From Nocardiopsis coralli (GTDB lineage: Bacteria > Actinomycetota > Actinomycetes > Streptosporangiales > Streptosporangiaceae), in NCBI RefSeq assembly GCF_014892575.1, contig NZ_JADBGI010000002.1:1-64000 (forward strand): DNA of 64,000 nucleotides, written 5' to 3'. The notes beneath the pieces were generated by a model. It was not told the origin of the DNA. It made no database searches and was given only the letters and a program-made list of their open reading frames with translations. Shown here piece by piece: positions 36,272 to 45,079 of the stretch. The number at the start of each line of letters is the position of its first letter. Within the stretch, counting starts at the first letter, position 1. The position numbers and the translations under genes were made by a program.

Positions 36272-36593
36272 TCCCGTCCCCGCGGAAAAGGCCCGATCAT
36301 CCCCCTGCCCCGGCCACGCGTGACGGAAAGCAGCCGGAAAAGCCGAGCGCACGGAAACGCCCCGGCCCGCTGCGAGAAGCCCGCCCGAACACGAGCGCGG
36401 CAAGAAAGAGTTCACGTGGATGAATTTCTCGCCGAAAAGCCGGTCACAGCGGCGGTGTGCGTTCTACGATGCGCCTGAACGGCCGTGTTCCCGCGTGTTC
36501 GGCCTCGCCCCGCACGCGCGCACCGACGACCACCGAGAAGGAGGCAGGGGTCCCGCCCGCCCGGCCCCGGGGCGAGGTGGCCCCGCAGCGCCG
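36272..36593. other. Intergenic region before the DUF574 gene
   Basis: 322 bp without a convincing gene. The DUF574 frame is open back to ATG 36420, but that extension lacks family resemblance. A TACGAT hexamer at about 36466-36471 could be a -10 element. Nothing else recognised. Confidence 0.4.
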
Positions 36594-37430
36594 ATGAACG
36601 AACGCATTCCCCCCGGGATCGACATGCGCACGCCCAGTGTCGCACGGATGTACGACTATTTCCTGGGCGGCAAGGACAATTTCACGGTGGACCGGGAATC
36701 GGCCGACACCCTTCTGGAACGCATTCCCGAGATCTCGGCGTTGTCGCTGGGCAACCGGGCCTTCCTGTCGCGGGCGGTGGACCACGTGGCCCGCCACGGG
36801 GTGGTGCAGTACCTGGACCTGGGCGCGGGCCTGCCCACGGTCGAGAACACCCACAACGTCGCCCAGCGCGCCGACCCCCGTGCCCGCGTGGTCTACGTCG
36901 ACAACGACCCCGTCGTGCTGGTGCACGGGCGGGCGCTGCTGACCGACCGGGCCGGGACCGCGTTCGTGCTCAGCGACCTGCGCGACATCGACGGGATCCT
37001 GGACTCCGACGAGGTCCGGGCGCTCATCGAGCTGGACGTGCCGGTGTGCCTGATGCTGGTGTCGATGCTGCACTGCCTGCCCGACGAGGACCGCCCCTTC
37101 GACCTGGTGCGCCGGACGATGGACCGCCTCGCGCCGGGTTCCTACCTCATCTACTCCCACCTGGTCTCGGACGATCCGGGCACCGCGGCCTGGCTGACCG
37201 AGCAGATGAGCGGTTTCGGGACCCCGTGGGGCCGCGTGCGCTCGCCCCGTGAGGCCGAGGCCGCTTTCGACGGCCTGGTTCCGGTCAGTGCGTGGCCGGA
37301 CGGGCGCGACGAGGGTCCGCGGGTGGTGGACTGCGCGAGCTGGCGCCACCCCGACCTCGCCCCGGTCGCCCGCCCGGAGGACGACAAGATCAAGCTGTGG
37401 GAGCTCTCGGGGGTCGCTTACAAGCCCTGA
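36594..37430 (+). CDS. DUF574-family SAM-dependent methyltransferase
   Basis: 278 residues. The N-terminal signature IDMRTPSVARMYDYFLGGKDNFTVDRESAD and the later QYLDLGAGLPTVENTHNVAQ define the DUF574 (Methyltransf_19) family, greatly expanded in streptomycetes and relatives. No substrate is known. ATG 36594 is chosen because the family begins near this point; GAGGTGG lies about 14 bases upstream. Convergent with the hydrolase gene across a strong hairpin. Confidence 0.9.
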   Translation: MNERIPPGIDMRTPSVARMYDYFLGGKDNFTVDRESADTLLERIPEISALSLGNRAFLSRAVDHVARHGVVQYLDLGAGLPTVENTHNVAQRADPRARVVYVDNDPVVLVHGRALLTDRAGTAFVLSDLRDIDGILDSDEVRALIELDVPVCLMLVSMLHCLPDEDRPFDLVRRTMDRLAPGSYLIYSHLVSDDPGTAAWLTEQMSGFGTPWGRVRSPREAEAAFDGLVPVSAWPDGRDEGPRVVDCASWRHPDLAPVARPEDDKIKLWELSGVAYKP

Positions 37431-37446
37431 CGCTGCCGTCGGGGGT

Positions 37447-37477
37447 CGGCCCCGGGCGCGTCGGGTGCCCGGGGCCG
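37447..37477. terminator. Bidirectional hairpin after the DUF574 gene
   Basis: GGCCCCGGGC pairs with GCCCGGGGCC over a nine-base loop, extended by one more pair, between convergent genes. Confidence 0.75.
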
Positions 37478-37482
37478 GCGCC

Positions 37483-38274
37483 TCACCGGGCGCTCAGTTC
37501 CGGTCCGGCCTGGGCCAGGTGCCAGGTCAGCAGGGTGTTGACCCGCGGGGCCTGCTCCCAGGACAACAGGTGCGCGGCGTGGTCGAGCACCCTCAGCCGG
37601 GCGCCGGGGATGCGGTCGGCGATGAGGGCCGCGTTGCCGTCGACGGGGGTGGCCTGGTCCTCGCTTCCGCCGACGACGAGGGTGGGGGCACCGACGCGGC
37701 GCAGGTCCTCGCGCACGTCCCACTGGGAGATGGCCTCGCAGCAGGCGGCGTAACCCTCGGCGGGGGTGTCGGCGATGCCGTCGCGCAGTTCGGTGACCTC
37801 GTGCGGGCGGGCCTTGGCGAAGTCCTCGGTGAACCAGCGGCCCACGACGGTGTCGGCCAGGGCGACGGGCCCCTGATCGCGGGCGAGGGCGGCGCGGTCG
37901 AGCCAGTTCTGCGGCCCGCCGGGGTAGGGGGAGGTCGCCAGCAGGGCGAGGCGGTCGATGCGTTCGGGGGCGTTCACCGCCAGCCACTGGCCGACCATGC
38001 CGCCCAGGGACAGCCCGGCGTAGTGGGTGCGTTCGACGCCGAGGCGGTCCAGCAGGGCGAGCACGTCACCGCCCAGGTCGGCCATGGTGTAGGGCCCGTC
38101 GGGCACCGGGGAGCGGCCGTGCCCGCGCATGTCGAAGCGGACGACCCGCAGGGCCGTGGACAGCGCCTCGACCTGGGGTTCCCACATCTGCGTGGTCGAG
38201 CCCAGGGATCCACCCAGCAGCAGGGTGGGGGCGTCCTCGGGCCCGGTGACGGTGTGGTGGAGTTCGACGCTCAA
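37483..38274 (-). CDS. Alpha/beta hydrolase, 3-oxoadipate enol-lactonase-like
   Basis: 263 residues. Oxyanion region LLLGGSLGSTTQMW, nucleophile Ser in YAGLSLGGMVGQWLA, Asp in VVGGSEDQATPV and His in LDHAAHLLSWEQ match PcaD-type enol-lactonases. TTG 38274 is chosen since GGAG lies about 10 bases upstream and upstream sequence lacks coding character. An IclR regulator of PcaR/PobR type is divergent 194 bp away, but no other pca gene is in the window, so the substrate may differ. Confidence 0.75.
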   Translation of the reverse strand: MSVELHHTVTGPEDAPTLLLGGSLGSTTQMWEPQVEALSTALRVVRFDMRGHGRSPVPDGPYTMADLGGDVLALLDRLGVERTHYAGLSLGGMVGQWLAVNAPERIDRLALLATSPYPGGPQNWLDRAALARDQGPVALADTVVGRWFTEDFAKARPHEVTELRDGIADTPAEGYAACCEAISQWDVREDLRRVGAPTLVVGGSEDQATPVDGNAALIADRIPGARLRVLDHAAHLLSWEQAPRVNTLLTWHLAQAGPELSAR

Positions 38275-38468
38275 GGGTTCCGTGCTCCGTTCGGTTCGGA
38301 TGGCTCTCGCGCCGGTCCTACCCGGGCGCCGGGCGGGTGACGCCGCGGGGCGGGTGCGGGCCGGATCGCCTGCCCCGCAGGGGTTGGGGCCGGTACCTGG
38401 CGTCACGCAGGGGCCGTTCGGCATGAGAACATCGGACTCAGCAGACCCGATACCAGGAAGGCCCGGCC

Positions 38469-39254
38469 ATGCCCGACGACCAGACCCGCGGCGGGCACTT
38501 CGTGCAGTCGCTGGAACGCGGACTCGCCGTGATCCGCGCCTTCTCGGCCGAACGCCCCTCCATGACGCTGAGCGAGGTGGCCCGCGAGACCGACCTGACG
38601 CGCGCCGCGGCACGGCGGTTCCTGCTCACCCTCGCCGACCTGGGGTACGTGCGCACCGACGGGCGCCTGTTCTCGCTGACCCCGCGCGTGCTCGACCTGG
38701 GTTACGCCTATGTGGCCTCGGCCGGGTTGCCGGACGTGGCCCAGCCGCACCTGCAGGACCTGTCGGCGCGGGTGCGCGAGTCCGCGTCGGCCTCGGTGCT
38801 GGACGGCGACGAGGTGCTGTACGTGGCGCGCTCGGCGGCCTCGCGCATCATGACGGTGTCGGTGACGGTGGGGACCCGTTTCCCGGCCTCGGCGACGTCG
38901 ATGGGGCGCGTGCTGTTGGCCGGGCGCGGTGACGAGGAGCTGGACCCCTACCTGGAGCGGGTGGAGCTGCCCGCGCTGACACGCTTCACCCTCACCGATG
39001 CGGCACAGCTGCGCGCGGAGCTGGAGCGGGTGCGCGGGCAGGGGTACGCGCTGGTCGACCAGGAACTGGAGGAGGGGCTGCGCTCGCTGGCGATGCCGGT
39101 GCGCGACCGTTCCGGCGAGGTGGTGGCCGCGGTCAACATCTCCGCGCACGCCAACCGCACCTCGATCGACCAAGTGCTGGAGGAGCTGCTCCCGGAGCTG
39201 CGCACGACCGCCGAGCGCATCGAGTCGGACCTGTGGGCGGTCGACCGGCGCTGA
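38469..39254 (+). CDS. IclR-family regulator (PcaR/PobR-like)
   Basis: 261 residues. N-terminal winged helix (SLERGLAVIRAFSAERPSMTLSEVARETDLTRAAARRFL) and a C-terminal IclR effector domain with SAHANRTSIDQVLEELLPEL, the usual end of aromatic-acid IclR proteins. GGAAGG precedes ATG 38469. Divergent from the enol-lactonase-like gene, its most likely target. Confidence 0.88.
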   Translation: MPDDQTRGGHFVQSLERGLAVIRAFSAERPSMTLSEVARETDLTRAAARRFLLTLADLGYVRTDGRLFSLTPRVLDLGYAYVASAGLPDVAQPHLQDLSARVRESASASVLDGDEVLYVARSAASRIMTVSVTVGTRFPASATSMGRVLLAGRGDEELDPYLERVELPALTRFTLTDAAQLRAELERVRGQGYALVDQELEEGLRSLAMPVRDRSGEVVAAVNISAHANRTSIDQVLEELLPELRTTAERIESDLWAVDRR

Positions 39255-39324
39255 GGGCGGGAGGGCCGGGCCTCCCCCGGCTGCGCCCGGAACCCTGGGC
39301 AGCGGGCCCCGCGGCGGCGACCGC

Positions 39325-39900
39325 TCAGCGGACCAGGGCACCGCGCTCGAAGGTGCGCAGGATGCGGGGCACGAGGTCGTGGCGTGAGATGCGCCCTGTG
39401 TGCACCAGGTCCAGGCCGGTGAAGACCAGCGCCCACATCACGTGCACGAACCATTCGGGTTCGACGTTGGTGTCCAGGGCCCCTTCCTCCTGCCCGCGGG
39501 CGAAGAGGGCGACGATCTCCTCGGGTTCGTCGGCCTCCTCCCCCGTGTCGTGGGCCTGGGCGAGCGCGGGGTCGCCGAAGGCGAAGACGACCCGGTCGCC
39601 GACCTCGATGTGCGCGGCGATCATGCGGCGCACGGCCTCCAGGGCCGGCCCCTCGTGCAGACGCGCTTCCTCCATGGCCCGGCCGATCTCGGCGAGGGAG
39701 TCCTCGTAGGTGGCGGACACGAGTTCGTCGCGGTCGGGGAAGTAGCGGTGCAGGGTGCTGCGCCCGACGTCGGCGGCCCGGGCCACGGCCGACAGGGGTG
39801 CGTTGCGGTCCTGGCCCAGGACGGTGGCGGCGGCGCTGAGGATGGCCCGGCGGGTGCGGCCGCGGGCACCCGTGGCGGCCCGGTCGGCGGTATCGGTCAT
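39325..39900 (-). CDS. TetR-family repressor
   Basis: 191 residues. The N-terminal helix-turn-helix is RRAILSAAATVLGQDRNAPLSAVARAADVGRSTLHRYFPDRDELV; the C-terminal ligand domain is divergent. ATG 39900 is chosen over an upstream ATG at 39957 because the latter lies inside the operator, and a TACCTT hexamer seven bases upstream suggests a leaderless mRNA. A 34-bp near-perfect inverted repeat lies between this gene and the divergent reductase gene, so it probably represses both. Confidence 0.9.
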   Translation of the reverse strand: MTDTADRAATGARGRTRRAILSAAATVLGQDRNAPLSAVARAADVGRSTLHRYFPDRDELVSATYEDSLAEIGRAMEEARLHEGPALEAVRRMIAAHIEVGDRVVFAFGDPALAQAHDTGEEADEPEEIVALFARGQEEGALDTNVEPEWFVHVMWALVFTGLDLVHTGRISRHDLVPRILRTFERGALVR

Positions 39901-39907
39901 GGGCGCA

Positions 39908-39913
39908 AAGGTA
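39908..39913 (-). promoter_or_regulatory. -10-like hexamer TACCTT for the TetR gene
   Basis: TACCTT on the minus strand, seven bases before ATG 39900; no ribosome-binding site visible. Confidence 0.4.
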
Positions 39914-39941
39914 CCCAGTTCTGAGAGGGTGCACAGACATG

Positions 39942-39975
39942 TCTTTTTGTGGGACACTGATGTCTCATAAAAAGA
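39942..39975. promoter_or_regulatory. Probable TetR operator
   Basis: TCTTTTTGTGGGACA (39942-39956), a four-base spacer CTGA, then TGTCTCATAAAAAGA (39961-39975). The arms match at 13 of 15 positions. A second palindrome AGACATGTCT (39935-39944) overlaps its left edge. It lies between divergent start codons at 39900 and 40002 and is much richer in A+T than the surroundings. Confidence 0.75.
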
Positions 39976-40001
39976 TTTTTCAGTTCCACGATGGAGTGAA
40001 C

Positions 40002-40865
40002 ATGCACGTGTTGGTGACCGGCGCCGGCGGCGCCGTGGGCGGCCTCGTCGCCGAGTCCCTGCTGTCCGAGGGCGCGCAGGTCAGCGCGCTGACGCGTTCC
40101 CCCGACCGGTGCTCCTTCCCCGACGGGGTCCGGGTGCTCGGCGGGGACCTGACCGTGCCCGACAGCCTCGACGGTGTCTTCGACGGGGTGGACGCGGTCT
40201 TCCTCCTGGTACTGGCCAGGGACCACGACGCGGTGGTCGAGCGCATGCGTGCGGCCGGGGTGCGGCGTGTGGTCGTGCTGTCCTCGTCCTCGGTGGAGAA
40301 CGACGGCGACGGCAGCGAGGGCAACTTCGGCCACATGCACCACCGTCCGCTGGAGTACGCCGTGGAGCGCTCCGGCATGGAGTGGACACACGTGCGCGGT
40401 GGTGAGTTCATGCTGAACGACCTCGACGACTTCCCCGCCTCGGTGCGCACCGAAGGGGTGATCCGGGCCCCGCACGGCGACCAGCCCGGCGCCCCGGTCC
40501 ACGAGCGCGACGTGGCCGACGTGGCCGTGGCGGCCCTGCTGAGGGAGGGCCACACGGGCCGCGCCTACGAGCTCACCGGGCCGGAGGCGATCACGCCGGC
40601 CCAGCGCGCCGAGGTGATCTCCCGGGCGCTGGGGCGCACGGTCTCCTTCGTGCACCTGAGCCTGGCCGAGGCACGCGAGCTGTGGATCTCCAACGGTGTC
40701 CCGCCGCAGCTGTGCGACTGGCTGCTGTGGGGGAGCGATCCCGAGGACGAGGGCGCCGAGTGGGACCTGTCGCAGATCGTCTCGCCCGACTACGAACGTG
40801 TCATGGGGCACCCGGGCCGCGACTACGCCTCGTGGGTGGCCGATCACGTGGACGCCTTCCGGTGA
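40002..40865 (+). CDS. NmrA-like NAD(P)-binding oxidoreductase
   Basis: 287 residues. Rossmann motif VLVTGAGGAVGGLVAESLL, then LTRSPDR, VVVLSSSSVEND and a C-terminal part typical of atypical SDRs of the NmrA/quinone-reductase-like group; the usual catalytic Tyr-Lys pair is not evident. GGAGTG precedes ATG 40002. Divergent from the TetR gene with the operator between, so it is the probable target. Substrate unknown. Confidence 0.85.
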   Translation: MHVLVTGAGGAVGGLVAESLLSEGAQVSALTRSPDRCSFPDGVRVLGGDLTVPDSLDGVFDGVDAVFLLVLARDHDAVVERMRAAGVRRVVVLSSSSVENDGDGSEGNFGHMHHRPLEYAVERSGMEWTHVRGGEFMLNDLDDFPASVRTEGVIRAPHGDQPGAPVHERDVADVAVAALLREGHTGRAYELTGPEAITPAQRAEVISRALGRTVSFVHLSLAEARELWISNGVPPQLCDWLLWGSDPEDEGAEWDLSQIVSPDYERVMGHPGRDYASWVADHVDAFR

Positions 40866-40974
40866 GGCCGACGCCCGCCGTGGCGGCCCCTGCGGGCGTC
40901 CGTGGCGTCTTGCGGTACCCGGTCCGTCCTGAGATCCTTCCCCGAAACCGGACGAGAGACCGAGCAGGAGCACC

Positions 40975-41856
40975 GTGACCGACGTACACGCCACACCGCA
41001 CATCGCCGAACGGTCGGGGATCTTCCGGATCGGCGGGGACCTCCCGGTCCACCGACTGGGTTTCGGAGCGATGCGCGTCGTGGGCGACGGGGTGTGGGGG
41101 CCGCCGCGCGACCGCGACGAGGCCCTGGCCGTGCTGCGACGGGCGGTGGATCTGGGCATCACCTTCATCGACACCGCCGACTCCTACGGACCCCAGATCA
41201 GCGAACGGCTGATCCGGGAGGCGCTCTACCCCTACGCCGACGACCTGGTCATCGCGACCAAGGCCGGACTGGCGCGCACCGGCCCCTCCGAGTGGCACAA
41301 GCTGGGACGGCCCGCCTACCTCAAGCAGCAGGCCGAGCTGAGCCTGCGCAACCTGGGTGTGGAACGCATCGACCTGTTCCAACTGCACCGCATCGACCCC
41401 GAGGTGCCGCTGGCCGACCAGCTCGGCGCCCTGGTGGAACTGCGCGAGCAGGGCAAGATCAACCACATCGGTTTGAGCGAGGTGACGGTGGACGAGCTCA
41501 GCGCCGCCCGCGCCATCACGCCGATCGCCTCGGTGCAGAACCAGTACGCGCCTTCGTTCCGACAGTCCGAGGACGTGCTGGAGCAGTGCGAGAAGGACGG
41601 CATCGCGTTCCTGCCCTGGGCGCCGGTCGCACGCGGGGAGATGGCCGCGCCCGAGTCGCCGCTGGCCTCGATCGCCGCCGAGCACGGGGTCACGCCGGTG
41701 CAGTTGGCGCTGTCCTGGCTGCTGTACCGCTCCCCCGTGATGATCCCGATCCCGGGCACGTCCCGGGTCGCGCACCTGGAGGAGAACACGGCGGCGGCCT
41801 CGGTGCGGCTGTCGGAGGCCGAGGTGGAACGCATCAGTCAGTTCCTGGGCAGCTGA
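40975..41856 (+). CDS. Aldo/keto reductase
   Basis: 293 residues. Barrel motifs [22 protein letters not shown] (Asp, Tyr of the tetrad), VIATKAGL (Lys), [10 protein letters not shown] (His) and [15 protein letters not shown] (NADP-binding). It is the general-stress/YdbC-like type. GTG 40975 is preceded by AGGAG. Downstream lies a strong hairpin. Confidence 0.9.
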   Translation: MTDVHATPHIAERSGIFRIGGDLPVHRLGFGAMRVVGDGVWGPPRDRDEALAVLRRAVDLGITFIDTADSYGPQISERLIREALYPYADDLVIATKAGLARTGPSEWHKLGRPAYLKQQAELSLRNLGVERIDLFQLHRIDPEVPLADQLGALVELREQGKINHIGLSEVTVDELSAARAITPIASVQNQYAPSFRQSEDVLEQCEKDGIAFLPWAPVARGEMAAPESPLASIAAEHGVTPVQLALSWLLYRSPVMIPIPGTSRVAHLEENTAAASVRLSEAEVERISQFLGS

Positions 41857-41878
41857 CGGGCCGGTCCCCCGAACGTGT

Positions 41879-41911
41879 CAGGGGCCGTGCGGTTCTGCCG
41901 CACGTCCCCTG
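41879..41911. terminator. Bidirectional hairpin between reductase and GNAT genes
   Basis: CAGGGG and CGTGCGG pair with CCGCACG and CCCCTG, with one internal mismatch and a five-base loop. Confidence 0.8.
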
Positions 41912-41968
41912 CCCGTGTGTGCGTGCACTGCGCGGGCGTCCCCGCCCGGGCCTCGCTCGGCCCGCTTC

Positions 41969-42490
41969 TCAGCCGGGGCGCAGCCGGAAGACCTGCAAAC
42001 GCATGTCGTAGTACTTCTCGGTCTCGCCGACCCATTCCATGCCCAGGCGACGGGCGACGGCGATCGCACGTTCGTTCTTGGGCCGGGCGACCGCGAAGAT
42101 CTCCTCGATGCCCTGTTTGAAGGCCCATTCGGTGATGGCCTTGCTGGCCTCGGTGGCGTAACCCTGGCCCCAGACGTCGGGACGCAGCGCCCAGGTGAGC
42201 TCGAAATCCTCCTCGAAGGGCGGAAGGAGCTTCACCGAGAGCCCTCCCACCAGTTGTCCGTCCTCCCTGCGGACGATGGCCCAACGTCCCGCGGGCGGCA
42301 TCAGGTTGGGTCCCGACTCGATCCAGGCGTGCAGGACCGAACGCATGGCGGCGGCATCGTTGACCGGGCGCCATTCCGGTGTCAGCCAGTGCGCGACCTC
42401 GTCGGCCCCGTAGACCTCCAGGGCCGCCTCGGCGTCGCCCAGCTCCCACTCCCGGATGAGGAGCCGGTCAGTAGACAACTCAAGGCTCAT
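41969..42490 (-). CDS. GNAT-family N-acetyltransferase
   Basis: 173 residues, RimJ/RimL-like. LSTDRLLIREWELGDAEAAL at the N-terminus, the acetyl-CoA site in RPDVWGQGYATEASKAITEW and NERAIAVARRLGMEWVGE. Acceptor unknown. ATG 42490 is preceded by a TACCGT hexamer at six bases (leaderless). Confidence 0.9.
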   Translation of the reverse strand: MSLELSTDRLLIREWELGDAEAALEVYGADEVAHWLTPEWRPVNDAAAMRSVLHAWIESGPNLMPPAGRWAIVRREDGQLVGGLSVKLLPPFEEDFELTWALRPDVWGQGYATEASKAITEWAFKQGIEEIFAVARPKNERAIAVARRLGMEWVGETEKYYDMRLQVFRLRPG

Positions 42491-42496
42491 ATCACA

Positions 42497-42502
42497 ACGG
42501 TA
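42497..42502 (-). promoter_or_regulatory. -10-like hexamer TACCGT for the GNAT gene
   Basis: TACCGT on the minus strand, six bases before ATG 42490; no Shine-Dalgarno motif. Confidence 0.35.
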
Positions 42503-42544
42503 ACCCGGGACCAAGCACCGCAACAGGGGGTGGAGTGTCCCGGA

Positions 42545-43306
42545 TCACGCAACAGCGGGCACGCGGGCACGGACGTCGGCGACGATGCGTTCGACCACCT
42601 CGCGCGTGCGCCCGACGAAGTAGAAGTGGTCGCCGGGGAGGGTGTGGTGTTCCAGGGGCCCGGCGGTGTGCTCGCGCCAGGCGGACAGTCGGGAGGGCGG
42701 CATGCCGCGGTCGTCGGCGCCGCCGAGGACCGAGACCGGCAGGTGCAGGGGCGGGCGCGCGGGGTCGGGGCGCCAGGTGTCGACCAGGCCCAGGTCGGCG
42801 CGGACGACGGGGGCGATGCGGGCCCACTGGTCGGGGTCGGTGAGGGCTGCGGCGGAGGTGCCGCCCATGCGGGCGACGATCTCGCGGAGTTCGGCGTCGG
42901 TGCGCAGGTGGCGGGGTGACTCGCGTTCGGGGCCGTGGGCAGGGCTCCAGGCCGAGACACCGAGCCAGGCGGGGTCGGGTTCGGCGAGGTCGGCGAGCAG
43001 GAGGTGGGCGATCTCGTGGGCGACCAGGGCGCCCATGCTGTGGCCGAAGAGGCCGTAGGGGCGGTCGCGCAGGCCGGCGGTGGCCTCGGCCAGGTGGCGG
43101 GCCAGGGCGCGGGCGTCGCCGATGGGTTCGAGGTGGGCGGCGGTGTCGCGCCCGGGGGCCTGGAGCAGGCAGATCTCCCAGTCGTCGGGGAAGTGCCGGA
43201 CCCAGGGACGGTACCCCTGCGCCGTTCCGCCCGCGTGGTGCAGGACGAACAGCCGGAAGCGGCAGTCGGGAACGGTCTTGAGCCTGGTGAGGGCCCCCTG
43301 GTGCAC
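42545..43306 (-). CDS. Type II thioesterase (PKS/NRPS-type)
   Basis: 253 residues. Motifs of external thioesterases: LFVLHHAGGTAQGYRPW, nucleophile Ser90 in YGLFGHSMGALVAHE, Asp in SVLGGADDRGMP and His227 in LPGDHFYFV. Such enzymes remove aberrant acyl groups from carrier proteins of polyketide or peptide synthetases. No such assembly line is in the window, so this is an orphan copy. GTG 43306 has GGAGGAG upstream. It follows the GNAT gene's start by 54 bp on the same strand. Confidence 0.88.
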   Translation of the reverse strand: MHQGALTRLKTVPDCRFRLFVLHHAGGTAQGYRPWVRHFPDDWEICLLQAPGRDTAAHLEPIGDARALARHLAEATAGLRDRPYGLFGHSMGALVAHEIAHLLLADLAEPDPAWLGVSAWSPAHGPERESPRHLRTDAELREIVARMGGTSAAALTDPDQWARIAPVVRADLGLVDTWRPDPARPPLHLPVSVLGGADDRGMPPSRLSAWREHTAGPLEHHTLPGDHFYFVGRTREVVERIVADVRARVPAVA

Positions 43307-43443
43307 TGGTCTCCTCCGTCGCCGGGACGCGGCCGGTGGCCGCCACAACACGGCGAACTTACCAGCGAGTAATAAAAACGGGGACACAGAGGGCCCCGCC
43401 CCCGGCGCTGTGCCGCGGGCGTTCGGGGCGGATCGGGCGCGGG

Positions 43444-44385
43444 TCAGGTACGGCGCAGCAGGGTGCGTGCGCCCTGCACCCCCGCGTACAGCAGGGGTAG
43501 CGCGACCAGGGTCAGGGCGGCGGCGCTGCGTTCGGCCCAGCCGCGGCCGGGGGCGAGTGTGTCCGGTTCCACGAAGGCCCCCAGGCGCCCCTCGCGCAGG
43601 GACGGATCGCCGGTGGCCAGGGTGTACAGGAGGGCGGCGGTCCACACCAGAGCGACCAGGGCCAGGAGCGCGCAGACGCCGGCGGCCACGAGGGTTCCGG
43701 TGGTGCGGCGGGGCGGTCCGGGAGCCCGGTCGGGCCGGGGCGCGCGCACGTCGCGGGCGATCATCACCGCCGCGCTGAGCACGAGCACGCCGAAGACGAT
43801 GCGGGCCAGGGACCCGGCGGTGACCTCCTGGGCGGCCGGGGGCGCATCGGTACCGAAGAGCGCGGCGGCCAGGTCGGCGGCGCCGCCGGAGGGCTCCGGG
43901 GGCAGGGCGACCGGGTCGGGGGCGGGGACGGAGAGCCAGGCCAGGGCGGTGACGACCACGGCGGCGGCGAACACGAACACGGGCCAGGGGCCGCGCGGGA
44001 GCAGGCAGAGCAGGAGCGCGTGGGCGAGCACGACGGCGTACCAGGGGTACATGAGCGGGGCCGGTTCGGTGAGCACGATCGCGCCGAGCACACCCGGCCC
44101 GGGGTCGGCCGCGTCCCGCAGGAGGGGGCCCGCGCCGCTGACCAGGACCAGACCGGCGGCCAGGACCAGGGCCACGGCGGCGCGGCCGAGCAGGAACCGT
44201 GCCCACGCGCCGATGCGGGCGCGCAGGGGCGTGCGAGGCTCGGCGGGCGACGGGCCAGCCGACCCGGGCGCGTCGCCGGTGGCGTCCTCGGGCGCAGGTG
44301 CTTCGTCGGGGACGTCCCCGGTGGCGGGGGCGTCGCCGATGTCCTCCGCGGGCGCGTCGCCGGGGGCGCGGTGCTCGGTGTCCAT
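43444..44385 (-). CDS. Integral membrane protein with disordered acidic N-terminus
   Basis: 313 residues. The first ~50 are acidic and Pro/Ala-rich. Five to seven membrane spans follow, for example AAVALVLAAGLVLVSGAGPLL, PWYAVVLAHALLLCLLP, VFVFAAAVVVTALAWL, ARIVFGVLVLSAAVMIA and GTLVAAGVCALLALVALVWTAAL. No family recognised. GAGAAAGG precedes ATG 44385. Confidence 0.75.
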   Translation of the reverse strand: MDTEHRAPGDAPAEDIGDAPATGDVPDEAPAPEDATGDAPGSAGPSPAEPRTPLRARIGAWARFLLGRAAVALVLAAGLVLVSGAGPLLRDAADPGPGVLGAIVLTEPAPLMYPWYAVVLAHALLLCLLPRGPWPVFVFAAAVVVTALAWLSVPAPDPVALPPEPSGGAADLAAALFGTDAPPAAQEVTAGSLARIVFGVLVLSAAVMIARDVRAPRPDRAPGPPRRTTGTLVAAGVCALLALVALVWTAALLYTLATGDPSLREGRLGAFVEPDTLAPGRGWAERSAAALTLVALPLLYAGVQGARTLLRRT

Positions 44386-45079
44386 CCGGGCCTTTCTCGG
44401 TCGGGGATGCCGCCCGCCCGCACACGACGGGCCCCGCCGTCGAGGCTGCGGCTGCACCTCGCAGTGGACGGTCCGAACCGAAGGTTCCGTTCACTTGCCA
44501 TGACGGATGGGCAGAGACTGGTGGGCGTGTGGCGGGCGGCGGTCGGTCGGTGACGGGTGTTCTGCGGTCGGGGTGTGCCGCACAGGCCCGGTTCCAGCGC
44601 CCCGGCAGGGGCCTGTGGCAGGGCGGTCGGGGCCGGGGCGTACGGCCGTCCGGTACATGCCCGGAGGGGACGGGTCTGAGCGCACCTGACCGGAATCGGC
44701 CACCCGTGGGTGGCGCGGGATCGGGGCGCCTGCCGCTCCGGCCGTGTGACTGGCCGCCCCCGTCGACCCACGGTGGGAACGGTGCTGCGCCTGAGGCGCA
44801 CGCCGGGCACAGCAGCGCGGCGCTACAACACGGCACCTGACCAGGTGGCGGCCGGTGCGGGGCGAACGTATCCAGTGGTGCACCCGCACGAACGGAGCAG
44901 CCCCGGGTGGGAACGGGCAGGGACCCGTTCGAGGACGGCGACGGGCGAGCACAGCGACGCGCCACTGAGGCGGCGCGGTTCCCGTCGGTTCCCCGCCGGG
45001 ATGGGTGGGGCGCAGGTTTCCTGTGGCACGGGTCCGGGCACCGCCGGGGTGTGTCCGATGGCGGTGGAACGAGGGGGCC
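44386..45079. other. 694-bp intergenic region before the ribA-like operon
   Basis: No gene with convincing codon use. It separates divergent units and should contain promoters for the membrane protein and for the ribA-like operon; none is recognisable. It holds short local palindromes such as CCACCCGTGGGTGG (near 44701). Confidence 0.45.

Noticed and set aside
36420-36593. N-terminal extension of the DUF574 methyltransferase from ATG 36420
   Set aside because: The extension lacks resemblance to the family, which normally begins just before the IDMRTPSVARMYDY segment.
44386-45079. Gene in the gap before the ribA-like operon
   Set aside because: Open frames exist on both strands but none shows natural composition, a start with ribosome-binding site, or a family motif.
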